A program made the position numbers and the translations under genes. This document shows, one piece after another, positions 11,935 to 24,082 of a stretch of 64,000 nucleotides of DNA. The notes under the pieces were generated by a model. That model had not been told where the DNA came from, searched no databases, and saw only the letters and a list, made by a program, of their open reading frames with translations. The first letter of the stretch is position 1. Every line of letters starts with the position of its first letter. Source of the stretch: Aspidapion aeneum (lineage: Eukaryota > Arthropoda > Insecta > Coleoptera > Brentidae); the NCBI GenBank assembly GCA_963576565.1, contig OY755044.1, positions 42,588,735 to 42,652,734 on the forward strand, in the 5' to 3' direction.

Positions 11935-13040
11935 CTATTGGGGGAGACCTATGTCCAAAGATGGATCGAAGAAAGCTGAATAGATAGATAGATACAGCTG
12001 CTCTGAAAAATATTTATTGCAAATTGAGACATTAGAAACAATAACTATCAGAGAGCTTTGAATGACGATCAGACAGCGGGCGAATGGAAAACTGCTTGCT
12101 ATTGTATAGGGGACAGTATGTCTCGAACTATACCAATACCGAGTGGCTACTGGTGCGCGACGATACCAGTAGGAAGTCTCAGGCAGGGTTGCCAACAGTT
12201 CTGGGAGTAACATACGAGTAAGCAGCCAAACAGACGTGGCTGCTTAAAAAGTTTAGGGTTTTGTTAAATATATTAATATAAATTTACATAAAAAATCATC
12301 TGTCACTGATTGGTGATGTCATAAAACTGGTCCCTTTGAGGAACCGTGACATCAATTCGAATAACTTAAATGAGTGAATAGTAATCTCGAGGAAAATTGC
12401 TTTTAGTAAAATTTATCATCCTTTATTGGAACATTTAAAAGTTGGCAACCGTGCTCTCAGAAGAACACAAATTCACGATTGTACTTTCAAATGGACAAAA
12501 AGTTTAAAGTAACTTTTGAGAGAATTTCTGCATAGACAATCGCTTCGCTCATTTTCGGTATATGCTTAGCATTTGAATTGTTTTTATATTTTTGTCTGTA
12601 TATTGGAAGTTGTTACAATTTCGGAACTATTACATTGGTATGTGTGAAATTAGCTTAAGGTCGTTAGAATCGAGGCGCAAGATTTCCCGAAATAAATGGT
12701 TCCAAATGACATCCAAATGACGTCAATTAATAGCTCAAACTAATCTACCCCAAAACAAGCCATCCATTTAGGTCGGGTGAAAAATCACGGTAAGAATTAC
12801 GGTCCTTTTTGTCGGTCGTCGTTGGGTTAATTTTAACTCTTAAAACGAAAATGGCTTTTATTTTTAGAAAACACTAGGTATCCTGTTGTTTTGAGTGAAG
12901 TAAGGCGGCCCCTAGACCTAAAGAATATTGCACAATATTTTTTTGCGCAATATTATTGAATCATTAAGCGATCAATATTTATTGTGCAATATTATTGACA
13001 GTTCATAAGCTTTAATATTTTCGGACAACCTCATACCGTA
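11935..13040. other. No gene; short repeated words only
   Basis: There are no supported genes. At 12,930-13,005 the word CAATATTATTGA recurs three times with palindromic relationships. Minus-strand frames at 11,935-12,213 coincide with a dispersed segment at the edge of the foldback arm and have no family signature. Confidence 0.4.
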
Positions 13041-13044
13041 TTTA

Positions 13045-13535
13045 CAGGGTGTCCCAGATAGCAACTACATTCGGAAACGGTAAGCGATACGAGTTTGTTT
13101 AAATGAGAAAAAAGTTGCGCTATTCTAAGCCCAATCAGGTGCTGTACCAATATTAAGATCTACAGGGGTTACTAAAATATCGAGCAAAAACTAAAAATTG
13201 TGTTTTTTGACAAATATCGCCGCCATCTTGCCAACAAATTTAATGAATTTTAGGTGGGGTTTTTTTTACACAAAACAACCAATTTTCATTAAATTTGTTT
13301 GCAAGAAGGTAGCGATATTTCAATTTGTCAAAAAACACAATTTTTAGCTTTTGCTCGATATTTTAAAAAACCATGTAGATATTTTTAATTTTTGATACCG
13401 CATCTGATTGAGCTTAGAATAGCGCAATTTTTTTCTCATTCAAAGAAACTCGTATCTCTTACCGTTTCCGAAAAGAAACTCGTATCTCTTACCGTTTCCG
13501 AAATCTCCATGTAGTTGCTTTTATTTGGGACACCC
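13045..13535. mobile_element. CAGGGTGTCCCAGATAGC palindromic MITE
   Basis: The left end CAGGGTGTCCCAGATAGCAA is preceded by TA. The right half mirrors it, with ACTCGTATCTCTTACCGTTT and TTATTTGGGACACCC. The arms contain inverted copies of words such as AAAATATCGAGCAAAA and ACACAATTTTTAG. The last bases of the right end are degraded. Within the right arm a unit of about 29 bp containing AAACTCGTATCTCTTACCG is duplicated in tandem (about 13,441-13,500). Confidence 0.82.
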
Positions 13536-13799
13536 GCTGCAAGCTATCGTGTTGGTGCTTAAACTTCAAAAACTAAAACGTCGCTGGTCAAAAGATTAAT
13601 TTAAAAAAATTGCACAATTACCTTTTTCAATAAATTATATTAAATACCTATTTGTTATAACTTTTTGATTTGTTTTTAAGTTTTTCTTATTTTGTCTTAT
13701 TTAAACCCTTTGAACCATAAGTTCGAGTAGAAATCTATTCCTTCAAAATCAAAATACAAGTATATTGCCAAAATGCATTCTTAAAATACAACCACGATA

Positions 13800-14320
13800 T
13801 TTTATAACGTTATTAGAAAATAACGCAACAAGATGGTAATAGATAGTTTAAGTTGTGCCTACGTATTTTTACGTAAAACTGCACGTTAAGCGCTCTACGT
13901 TTTGTTCCAAATTTGAGTTTAAGTTTAATGTTTTTACGTTACCATAACAAGTCTACTAATAGCAGAGAATATGGAATGCGGCACTGTGTTTTTTTTGATG
14001 TTACAATTTTGTTTTTTGTCTTTTCAACTACAGTAGGAATATATTTGCAAAGAATCGTTTGTACTGGAAGTGGAAATTATCGTCTAAGCCTGATTTTTCG
14101 ATCGGTCAATCAACCAATTCTATTCTTTGGTAACGTTAAGGTGCCCGCAGACTTCCGTAAGCTAACGTAAATACGTAAGCTTCTAACGTGACCTTGACGA
14201 CGGTGTGACGAAGTGCGCTTGCGTATCTGTCAAATCTCATGCTTACGTAAAAATACCTAACACAACTTAAACTATCTACTAATCTGGAAATAACGACTTT
14301 AGAACGTTATTTAGTAAGAA
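13800..14320. mobile_element. Palindromic element with ACGTAA-word arms
   Basis: The left segment ATAGATAGTTTAAGTTGTG...TTTTTACGTAA (about 13,840-13,880) is mirrored at about 14,240-14,285, and outer AACGTTATTA-type words occur on both sides. Inside, ACGTAA words recur (14,155-14,185). There is no transposase. A frame at 13,913-14,170 spans the loop and has no recognisable domain. Confidence 0.6.
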
Positions 14321-14436
14321 GTGACCCAGTAGCTCATACATAAATTATATAACTATAGTAGTGTGAGCTATGGTGATCGTGTCAAAAATAAGAAAAAAAA
14401 TTGCTGAATTTTTTTTATATTGGCAACTTTTAAGGA

Positions 14437-15135
14437 CTAATTTTTTTTAAATCCCATTTTCACGCACGATAATATATAAGTAAAGTTTTGCATAAAGGTG
14501 CAGGCACAATTAAAGTGACTAAATACAGGTGTTAGACGCCCTAGATAAATTTGATTCAAGGTCTTTATACTATTGCACAGGTTGTCTACAGAATTTAACC
14601 AGTCATGTGAACTAAATTGGACGACTGTAGCTCCGTCATCGGGTTTCCATAAAACAAATAATTTAATGGAACTCGGTGACGTACATTTGTTAATCTGGTT
14701 ACAGTTGGCCAGTTGGATCAAACCAACATTTCAACTTGCCAGTGTTACCTATTAAATGTCACTTCACAAACATTCATATGTGCATAGGCATAGTTAAAAA
14801 TATAAGCAACTAAATACAGATGTTTGACGTTGATGGAAGACTCTCAATATATTTTGACCGTTCTGAATGATGAAACTGACTGGCCAACTGTAACCAGATT
14901 AAAAAATCTATATCACCGAGTTACCTTTATTCATTTATTTTATGGAAACCTGATGACGCAGCTACAGTCGTTCAGTTAAGTTCATATGACTGGTCAAATT
15001 CTGTAGGCAACCTGTGTAAAAGCATAAAGACCTTGAGTCAAATTTACCTCGGGCGTCTAACACTTGTATTTAGTCACTTTAATTGTGCTTGCACCTTATA
15101 GTGCGTAAAAGTGTCAGGGATTTAAAAAAAAAATA
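14437..15135. mobile_element. Palindromic foldback, about 0.7 kb
   Basis: The arms 14,445-14,735 and 14,868-15,130 are inverted copies with high similarity. Both carry GGTGCAGGCACAATTAAAGTG-like sequence, AAATTTGATTCAAGGTC, CCATAAAA and CTGGTTACAGTTGGCCAGT. Open frames on both strands across the arms are by-products of the palindrome. Confidence 0.82.
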
Positions 15136-15139
15136 AAAT

Positions 15140-15934
15140 ACATAAATTACAATTCGTAAAATTTGTTTTGTTAAATGTCCTAGAAGCTATAACTTTTTCA
15201 AAAATTTTGACCAAAAACTTATTATTTGTCAATAAACTCCTTTCAGCTATTACATTATTCAGTTTTTTTCAATTGAATTTCAAGGTATTCAAATACAAAT
15301 AGTTCAAAACAATATTATCATTAAGCTAGTTTAGAGTTATTTATAATTAGAAAATAGGAACACCTAGGTAACTTGATACCTGTATGCGCTTAAAAGTTAA
15401 AACATGCACAAAATAATTAAAGTACAAATTATGTAATAAAAAACTTAAACCAGACTAAAACAAAAAAGAAAAGAAAAAACATTTATTACAAACGTTATTT
15501 TTCTCAAAATTTTATAAAATTTTTAACTGGTTGTTTAGGAGCTAAAAATATTGATTCAAAAAGACAGACATATTAAATCTCGTATTAGATTTTATCTTTC
15601 ACTTTCTGTGGGCGACACAGACAAATATAATGACTTTCAAAAATCACCTCCCTCATTATTTTCAACCCTGTCTTCATTGTACTCTAGCAAGAGTGGAATG
15701 CAATCATATACAATAACAAATTTAATGAACAATAACAACTCTATTTCGTACAATTAACTCACTCTAGGTCGTTTGTTACAATGCCACATCATTGTGCGAA
15801 CCATAGACTAACATAATCCCTATCACTAGACTAGGAATTGATATTAGATTTTTTGCTGTTTTCTTTGTTTTTTACTTTTGAGACTAAAAGATACTAAAAG
15901 GTAGTTCTCCGTCTCAGATAAGAAAAACAATGAT
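15140..15934. other. No gene seen
   Basis: AT-rich sequence with short unsupported frames only. The frame at 15,551-15,757 shows no domain or homologue I recognise. Confidence 0.4.
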
Positions 15935-15936
15935 AT

Positions 15937-16970
15937 CCCAACAAACATCAACTTGACGAAATTGTACTAATTTTGTACTTCAACTGCTGGCCAATGGTAA
16001 TAAAGTTCTTATTTTTTACAAATTTAGTATCGTCTACATATACATTTATTGATGATTGTTAGAAAAGCAACATTTTTGTACAGCATTTGTAGCATCATAT
16101 GTGCCATTAAAAAAAAGTATTATAATTTAATTTTTTTTTGTATATAGTACATCTAAGTTATTGTTAAAAAAGAGTAAAAAAATATATTTGAACATATAAA
16201 TTAATAGCCCTTCTCTTTCAGTATAAAAAAACAATCATTTTACTGTAAAAATAAAATATTCACAAAACATTTCGAAGAAGGCACTCTTTACGTACATTTA
16301 ATTTATTATTAAAAGTTTAAAATTTTTACTGCAAATGAAAAAACATTTTAAAGTATTTTTAAGCAGTTGCTTTTTTTTAAATTATACTGGGACTTTCATA
16401 CAATTAGGATTAATCGCCCAGTTTCGCAAAGTTCGAGCAAGGTTAAAGCATTTTTAAACAAACACATTTTAAAAGTATTTTCAAGCAATTGCTTTTAAAG
16501 CACTTTATTTTTGTACATAAAAATTAAGTATTTTATAGTAAAAATAAAACAATCACAAAAAAACGGTTTAATAACAATTTAAATGAGGTAGAGTTTTGAC
16601 AAGTTGATGTTTGCTGGCCTTGCGACTAGATGGCAAACATTAGTCAACATTTTATAGGTATGCACAATGAAGGATATCAAGCTTATGAATGTGCTCACTA
16701 TCATCTAGATGATAAAGAAATATTAAGTGACGTAATGTCCTTATAATATATAGTACGGTACACTTCAGTATAGTACAGTACAGGTTTTTTTGCACTAAAA
16801 AATTGAATAAAATATTTTGCTTTACAATTGTACTGATACTTTTGTAATTGTTTTTTAAAATATGCATTGCTTTGAAAGTAAATGCTTTTGTGTAAAAATG
16901 CATGACTTTAAAAGTGCTTGTCTTTTTGTACTAAAAAGTACGTCTGCTGGCCTAATAAAGGCCGGTGTGG
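15937..16970. mobile_element. Palindromic element(s) with AAACATCAACTTG ends and poly-word arms
   Basis: CCCAACAAACATCAACTTG at about 15,937 is mirrored by CAAGTTGATGTTTGCTGG at about 16,600. A second TGCTGGCC copy at about 16,948 suggests one element nested in, or abutting, another. The interior repeats TTTTAAAGTATTTTTAAGCA / AAGCAATTGCTTTTAAAG words several times, many self-complementary. No coding capacity. Confidence 0.55.
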
Positions 16971-16979
16971 CACCGCGGT

Positions 16980-18560
16980 GCTACTAAAGCACTTCTAACA
17001 ATATAATGGTAAGCATTTTCTTTTTAATTGATTTGTGTGGCGATTCTGCTTGAAATTGACTAAAGTCTATGATTTGAGCAATTCATCATGGATTTCAAAA
17101 GAGATTCAATTAACAAAAGGGCGGTTGTGCCGACAAAATCATCCTGATTACCCTTATATTTCTGAACATATACCAAATTCAGCCGCCCTCATTTTTGTTC
17201 GATTTCAATAGGATTTTAGCGATTTTTTCGAAAATATTCACGGATCCATGAACACCAATCGATCCTTGTTAGAATTGGTAAAACAGAAGAACCTACATAA
17301 TTAAAGAGGGTTTGTCATTAGTAAAAATATTTTTCTGTCCGTTCCAAGAAATATTCACCGTTATCTAGCTACAAAAACTGCGGATACTTAGTTAATGCTC
17401 TAACCAATTGTAAAAACACCTTTCAAAAAAATTAAGGTAATTGTTCCCAAATCGCCATTTTGAGAGTTTCACTGACGCAATCTTTTGTAAACTAGTTTGG
17501 AGAAGTTCAACATTATTTAAATTTAAAAGGAGTAAAATCTAAACATTCTTTTTTATAGAACTAGTGTCGCTAAATAATTTGATGGAAGAACTGTCAAATT
17601 ATTAAGGGACATTAGCATTATTACCCTATAGACTTTTTCGCCTATATCTATTAAAAATTGTCTTATATTTTAAAATTACTCTATTTATATTTTTTAAGGA
17701 ACGTTTATAATAGAGGTTGCTTTTTAATATTCAGGAACTAAACCCTAAACCACAACAAAAATTAATTCATGCAGAACAAAACAAAATGCAGCAAATAAAA
17801 AGCGGTCGCTCTTCCACTGGTAATACGCGAAAAACATAAAATGTTCAACTCAACCGCCATGGGGAGTTTTCATTGAAAATTTCCATGAGTTTCCGCGCCT
17901 TCAGCGCCTCGGGCGGCACGTCAAGACACTGTGGTTACAAACCGACATGCAAATTTACAGACATATTTAGTCCTTCCTATCTTCAGGGCACAACAATTAC
18001 GAGGTCATATTAAAAACTTGCGTTTTCATATCAGAAAAGTTCTTTTGACAGTAACTTTTAACTTTTTGTCCCGTTGAGAGCACTATCGTTAATTTGTGTA
18101 TTCTCCTGGATAGTTATTCTATTTAATAGCTAGCTTTGAATAATCTCCCAGCCGTCACGACCGAGAAACGTTCAGTCGGTACGAGACAGGAGAATATATT
18201 TTGCTTCACAAACTGTGAAACGCGTGCGACTATGTCATTGTTGTTTAGTTGAGCTTCGGACTTCGTTTAGTTTATGTAATGTATTTATAAGGTAGGAATT
18301 TTTAAATGACAAACTAATTCGATTTCATCAGACCCTGACGAAGGGATTAGGTCTAATTTAGGGATTGTGAATAAGGTTTATTAAAATTACAAGAATTTAA
18401 ACAACAATTTTTCGTGGATAAGCGGGTATAGAAAGATTTTGTTTCTCTTGTATTTTTTCCGTGGGCAGCTCAAAAGGTTCATCATACACCCACGGGGGTT
18501 CAAGATCTAATGGACACCTATTAAGTGTTGACAGTTAACTGTTTCGTCCTTAAGGGACTC
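16980..18560. other. No gene seen
   Basis: Mixed AT-rich DNA with a more GC-rich patch at about 17,855-17,950. No domain, RNA gene or transposon end was identified with confidence. Confidence 0.4.
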
Positions 18561-18575
18561 TTCAGAATATTGTAG

Positions 18576-18990
18576 TGTTACACATTTAAGTTATTTAAAT
18601 TTTATAATTGGAATTTATTTAGGTTTAGTGTAGTATTAGTTTGATTTATCTTAAGGTTGTATTCTTAGTCTAGGTTTTAGTTGCGTTATCTGTGACTTGC
18701 GGTCGAAATAATACGAGAGCTTTCCGGACGTCGAAGGCTGCCGGAAAGTTCGAGAGAGATGGACGATCCTATATATAGGGCCGGGGTCGTGCACCAGTCA
18801 GTCAGTCACAGATAACGTGCTGTAGTGGTCGTGAGATTAACACGAAGTTAATAGACCGATTATAGTAGTGAATTATTACCAAGTTATTACTAAGTTTAAG
18901 TGCGAGTTTTTGTACATAATTTGTCGAAATAAATTGACGTATCGTTTTCAACAATTGCGAGTTTTAATTTGTCGTTGTGAACCCGTAACA
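18576..18990 (+). mobile_element. Solo LTR, same superfamily as 10,957-11,389
   Basis: It begins TGTTACACATTTAAG and ends GAACCCGTAACA, with a TATA box (CCTATATATAGGG, about 18,769) and an AAATAAA signal (about 18,927). The outer parts match the minus-strand LTR at 10,957-11,389, while the middle (about 18,690-18,800) differs, indicating another subfamily. No duplicated flank is visible (GTAG against GCAT). It may therefore have arisen by recombination between LTRs of different insertions or have lost a flank. Confidence 0.8.
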
Positions 18991-19049
18991 GCATGATCAA
19001 TGTGACACTTTTGTAAAGCTAAACAGACGGTCTATAAATCTCATCTTAC

Positions 19050-19230
19050 GATATTGGTAAGAGAAATTAAAAATAATGCCTGCGATACCGTATGCTTTTA
19101 CACAAATGATGAAATCGGTAGATAGAAATACAAAAGAAACTACCAGAGTCAAAACAAACTAGGGGCTATGGAAAAAATGATTACGGCATTTTTAAGGTCA
19201 AAGAAGGATTACGCCAAGGTTAAAACTGTA
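19050..19230 (+). pseudogene. Possible degraded RTE-like reverse-transcriptase fragment
   Basis: One frame gives a phrase resembling the FKVKEGLRQG motif that precedes the reverse-transcriptase palm (about 19,190-19,222). Upstream matter is barely recognisable and interrupted by stops. It abuts the solo LTR. Evidence rests on one short motif. Confidence 0.35.
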
Positions 19231-19669
19231 GATCTTTTCTTTATTAATCTGGGGGTACGGCAGTGTCCCGCCCAGTTCGCGTAAACTGCTGTACCATCTT
19301 TTCTTGAACCATTTCAGCCTATATTTGACCGATCTAAAACTTTACTTCGGAATGAGCTACCAAACTCAAACTTTGCACATTCGTAGATCTTCATAGAGTT
19401 AACAACAAAAATTTGTATTGGCTTTACTTTTATCTTAATTCTTTTTACGGGACACCATTTTCGCGTACTTGGCTTTTTTACATGAGATGTTATCGTTATG
19501 ATATTAATTTATTGGGCACAATAACTTCTAAAAATTACTAAAAACGTTTTTAGAGATAGATTTATTCTAAAATATCCCCTGTATTTCAAGTACACCCTCC
19601 AGTCAAATTCTGAATGAAATTGTTGATTTAACCTGTTGCCTTAGGAATGCAAAATATAAATCTAATATT
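19231..19669. other. No gene seen
   Basis: AT-rich sequence between the RTE scrap and the first foldback; nothing supported. Confidence 0.4.
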
Positions 19670-20304
19670 TCTACCTACATATACATATAGACAAGACGCT
19701 AGCCTTACCAAGTCCACTTTGAATCCTTGACTTCACATGCGCAGATCTACCAATATTATTTACCTCATGTATTAGAATAGATGAACAGGGTGATTTTCAC
19801 TTGAATGAAACACATGAAAATAGAAAGTTTCAAAAACCTAACCTAACGAAACCTAATCAAATCTAACCGAACCGAACCAAAGCAAACTAAATCAATAATT
19901 TTTTTCAAAAAAAAAAAACTTTTCTGAACCGGACCGTACCGAACCGAACCTATCCAAACCTAACCATACCCAACTAAACCTAATTAGCAGTGTTGTTGTG
20001 TTTGGTTCGTTTTAGTTAGGTTCGGTTCGCTTTGGTTCGGTTCGGATTCACATCCTCTAGGATCCCGGGTAGAAAGTTTTTTTTTTAATTATTGGTCCAG
20101 TTTGCATTGGTTCCGTTCGGTTAGATTTGATTAGGTTTTCGAAACTTTCTATTTTCATGTGGTTAGAATCATTCAAGTGAAAATCACCCTGTATTCATCT
20201 ATTCTAATACATGAGGTAAATAATATTGGTAGATCTGCGCATGCGAAGTCAAGGATTCAAAGTGGACTTGGTAGGGCTTGCGTCTTGTATACATATAGGT
20301 ATGT
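19670..20304. mobile_element. Foldback element with TTAGG/TTCGG-like pentamer arms
   Basis: The outer arms (about 19,672-19,905 and 20,075-20,304) are inverted copies, with ACAAGACGC, GAATCCTTGACTTC, GCGCAGATCTACCAATATTA and GGGTGATTTTCACTTGAATG shared. Inside them come degenerate pentamer arrays (AACCTAACC, AACCGAACC). The core contains CCTCTAGGATCCCGGG, which recurs in the foldbacks at 35.1 and 38.3 kb. This copy keeps the uninterrupted CCTCTAGGATCC that is split by a MITE at 35.8 kb. Confidence 0.85.
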
Positions 20305-23300
20305 GACAATTAGCCGAGGCCGATTCGCCGAGGGGACAATTCGCAGCGGTCACATTCACCGCGGGGACAAAACGCCGCAACAATTTTGGTTTAATTTTAA
20401 ATGTAATCTAACTTAACTTATTCTTAAATCATAGCCCCCCTCTCCTTTCGTTGAGAGATATAAATCTGTGTTAAACCTAACCTTGCTCAATTGATCGCGT
20501 ATCCTAACCGGTCCTGACACCAACATTTTGCAAAAAAAATAGTTTTTGAAAAAGAAATGTTATCTCAATAAGAAGTTTACAAAAAGAAAAAGACATACAG
20601 GTGGTGTTATGGTTTTTGTCTCAAATGAAATATCAGTATCTAATCATAATATGATTTCACAAGATTATGAATATTGGTATTTGAAAATTGAATTTAGAAT
20701 AAAATATCAAAATTATAATTTAAACGTTTATTATAGATCACCAGCAGGCAATATTAATAGTTTTTTGACATTTTTTAAATCTAAATGTGAAGAATATTGG
20801 GATTACAATGGAGTTAATATATACTTGGGGGATTTTAATATAAATTACGATAATGATGATTATTATGTTGAAAAATTAAAGCAATTGTTGAATTTTTATG
20901 GATTAAGACAAAAAATTAATGAATATACAAGAGTGACCAATACAACAAAATCAATGATAGATCTCGTTATGACGAATGATTTTTCCCTGGATTGTGGAAT
21001 AGAAAAAACCCCTAAAATAAGTGATCATTATTGGACATATATTGAAATTGTAGCACTAAACAAGAGTCAAAAACAACATGCATTAAAATTTTAGACTATA
21101 AAAAATTATCAAAAACATTAATTGATTGTGATTGGAACAGAAACTTAAATGATAGTAATTTTATTTTTCAACAGATATATAATAATATAGAAAAAAGTAT
21201 AAATAAGGTACAAGAAATAAAAATAATACCATCAAAAAATTGTGATACACCTTGGTTCAACAAAAAAATATATCAAGCTAAAAAAGAAAGAGATAACAAA
21301 TTTCAAAAATTTTCTAAAACCAAATGTGAAAGTGACTGGATTGAGTATAAAGAGAAAAGAAATGATTGTGTAAAAATTTTAAGAAAAGAAAAAAGGCTAT
21401 ACTTTGAAAACAAAATTGATAAAAATAAAGGTAATAATAAAAAAATGTGGAAAAGTTTAAAAATGTTAATTAATTCCAAACCTAGAAATGAAATTAAAGA
21501 AATTATTTTTGATGACAAAAAAGAATCAGATCCAGAAATAGTAGCAGAAAGGTTAAATCAATACTATATTGAAAGTGTAGAAATAATTATTGACTCAATA
21601 CCAAATACAACTTCAGACATTTTTAAAATTTAAGTTAATGAAAACACATTGAGCGAATTTAATGAGATTACATTAAATCAGTTAAAAAATAAAATATCAA
21701 AATTAAAATCAAACAATAATAAAACAGAAATAACGAATAAAGAATTATTGAAATAAACTTTTCCAGTTATAGGTTATCAACTACTAAATCTAATAAACAC
21801 ATGTTTGAAAAAAGGTGAAATTCCGGATGAATTAAAATGTTCAACTATAACCCCTGTACCGAAAATAAAAAACACAAAAAAATCTGACGAAATGAGACCT
21901 ATTAATGTTTTATGGGACATAGAAAAATTATTAGAGGAAGTGGTTTACGATCAATTTTTAGAATTTATAGATGAAAACGAAATTTTAGTAGCTCAACAAT
22001 CAGGATTTAGAAAAAAATATTCAACAGAAATTGCCGTTCAGTATGTGGTGGAAAATTGGAGGAGGTGTTTTGAAACAAATGAAATAGTTATTGGGATATT
22101 CTTAGATTTTAAAAGGGGCTTTGAAACAATTGATAGAGAGAGACTTCTACAAAAACTTTATAACTATGGATTACGAGGAAAAGTTTTGGAATGGTTTAAA
22201 AATTATTTGTTTAACAGAAAACAACGTACTAAGATAATAAACACACTATCATCAAAAAAAGAAATCAAAATTGGGGTACCTCAGGGAAGTAAATTGGGGC
22301 CATTATTATTTATTCTTTACATAAATGATTTACCATCCATTTTAAAATATAGTTTAATTCAGATGTTACGTTAATTTACTTAAAAGGCAATTCTTTGGAA
22401 CATATTATTAATTTATTAAATTCTGACTTAAAATTAGTTTTAAATTGGTTAAATACAAACAAATTAAAATTAAATGTTAATAAAACGAAATGTATGACAA
22501 TAAATTTTAAAAGTAATACATTAAATTTAGAAATTCAAATAAACAATGAAAAATTGGAAATCGTAAATTCATTCAAATATCTAGGAATTATAGTAGACTC
22601 AAAATTAAAGTTTAATTTATACTACGATAATATCATCTCGAAAATAGCAGCAAAAATTGGATATTTAGGAAGAATAAGTCATTATTTATCATTTTTCTCA
22701 AAAAAATGTGTATACAACACAATAATTTTGCCATATTTTTTGTACTGCTCAACTATTTTATATTCAGCTAATGAAGACATTCTGGAAAAATTACAAATTT
22801 TACAAAATCGTGCAATGAGAATAATTTTAAATGCAGATAAATATACCAAAATAAAAACAATGTTAAAGAAATTAAACTGGCTAAATGTAAAAAAATTAAT
22901 ATTTTATAATGTTTGTATTTTTATTTATAAAATTAATAATAATTTACTACCAGATTCCTTAAAATAATTTATAAATCAAAATCATAATTATCATACTTAC
23001 AATACCCGGACAAAAGAAGATTTTCATTTAAGCACTACAACAAAATTAGTTGTTCAAAAATCAATATTTTCAAAAGGCTTGAGTGAATACAATAAATTAA
23101 ACGTGTCAATTAAAAATGAACCAAATTTAAAAATATTTAAAAAAAGTGTAAAAAAATATTTATTTTCAATACAATTTATATAAAGTTATTAAATTTTATT
23201 AATATAGGGTTAGTTTATACCTATTTATTTATTTGTTGTATAAATTTGAATTTTAAGTATAGTTTTAAGTTGATTTAAGAAAAAATTGTAGCAAATATGC

Positions 23301-23520
23301 TAAATAAAAGCTTAAAACAAAAAAAAAATTAAAAAAAATTTTTTTTTTTAAAAGGTAGTTTTTCCAAAAAATAATTTATAAAAATTAATTTAAAAAAATG
23401 TAAGAAAAATTATAAAAAAAATTAAAACATATTATATAAATAAACAAAATTGCAATTAAAACTCGTCGGCGGCGAATCAGACCGCAGCGAATTATCCCCG
23501 CCGCCAATAGTCCCAGCCCG
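20305..23520. mobile_element. Foldback with GACAATTCGCCG-word arms enclosing a CR1-like element
   Basis: The left arm (about 20,305-20,375) is a run of imperfect words such as GATTCGCCGAGG, GGGACAATTCGCAGCGG and CATTCACCGCGG. The right arm (about 23,463-23,516) is an imperfect inverse. Just inside the left arm, CAATTGATCGCG...AACCGGTCC (about 20,491-20,513) recurs in the 38.3 kb foldback (about 38,760-38,793). The rest of the loop is occupied by the non-LTR element. Confidence 0.65.
20546..23330 (+). pseudogene. CR1/L2-like non-LTR retrotransposon, dead copy (endonuclease + reverse transcriptase)
   Basis: The 5' end is truncated within the endonuclease: the initial E-motif is missing, and the first open codon at 20,546 is TTG, so this is not a true start. 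The endonuclease section shows YRSPAG, LGDFNIN (about 20,835) and ISDHYW (about 21,020). After a stop at 21,092 the linker continues (PWFNKKIYQAKKERD, about 21,248) to stops at 21,631 and 21,752. The RT follows (22,000-22,370) with QSGFRKKYST, FLDFKRGFETID and GVPQGSKLGPLLFILYINDLP. The catalytic FADD block that should follow about 22,363 is missing, and the deletion shifts the frame. The thumb resumes at 22,395 (KCMTINFKS, FKYLGIIVDSKL), and a C-terminal YNTRTKEDFHL block ends at about 23,180. The 3' end is A-rich, with an AATAAA signal near 23,305. The whole is AT-rich. The clade assignment (CR1/L2/Jockey group) is by motif only. Confidence 0.85.
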
Positions 23521-23872
23521 ATACATATATACTTACATATTAGTAAGATATAACTTTATCAGTTAAGCATTTTTGCATAATATCGTATGCTTAACAAGGT
23601 TTGTCAAAAACAAAAAACATATTTTGGCGCGTAGGGTAGGCAAATACATACTGGACTACAAAAAAACTCCCTCAAAAATTCTATTTTCAAATATCAAAAT
23701 AAAATAAGCTACCTAACACAAAACATCGAAGCCCTTAAAAAATCGGTCAAATTTTTAATAGCTGTTGTGCAAGTTGTGCTTGACAATTTTTTGGTTAAGC
23801 AGCGGGACAATAAGGATTAAAGTAACGAGTTTACTGCCAGGGAGCAGCCTCATACCCCGCAATGACCAATAA
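23521..23872. other. Host flank of the errantivirus, no gene
   Basis: Unremarkable AT-rich sequence between the foldback and the errantivirus target site. Confidence 0.5.
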
Positions 23873-23876
23873 CGCG
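23873..23876. repeat. Target-site duplication CGCG (left)
   Basis: CGCG immediately outside the left LTR, matching CGCG at 31,528-31,531. A 4-bp duplication is normal for errantiviruses, and an alternating CG target recalls the preference reported for the Drosophila ZAM element. Confidence 0.9.
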
Positions 23877-24082
23877 AATTAAATACGAAGTCCGGTGACG
23901 TAGCTTTTAAAAAACTTTTTTATTTGAAAAGACTACAAAAAATACTTATAACTAAAATGACCAATACAACTTGTAAAAGTATAATGATACCTAATTAGAC
24001 CATTTGGGTGCATATATAAAATATTTGCAATATATTTGTTATTACAAACAAGATGAGATGTTATTATTCCAGGGATATTACT
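23877..24082 (-). repeat. Errantivirus 3' LTR (206 bp)
   Basis: Identical by eye to the 5' LTR except that 24,021-24,026 (6 bp) stands where the 5' LTR has an unrelated 18-bp block. It contains the polyadenylation signal CAAATAAAA (about 23,922-23,930 on the minus strand). The last env codons and the env stop (24,064-24,066) lie inside it. Confidence 0.95.

Noticed and set aside
14437..14755. Overlapping frames on both strands resembling short proteins
   Set aside because: By-products of an inverted repeat, where complementary arms keep frames open.
15551..15757. 68-codon frame as a host exon
   Set aside because: No splice sites, homology or composition bias that would distinguish it from chance in AT-rich DNA.
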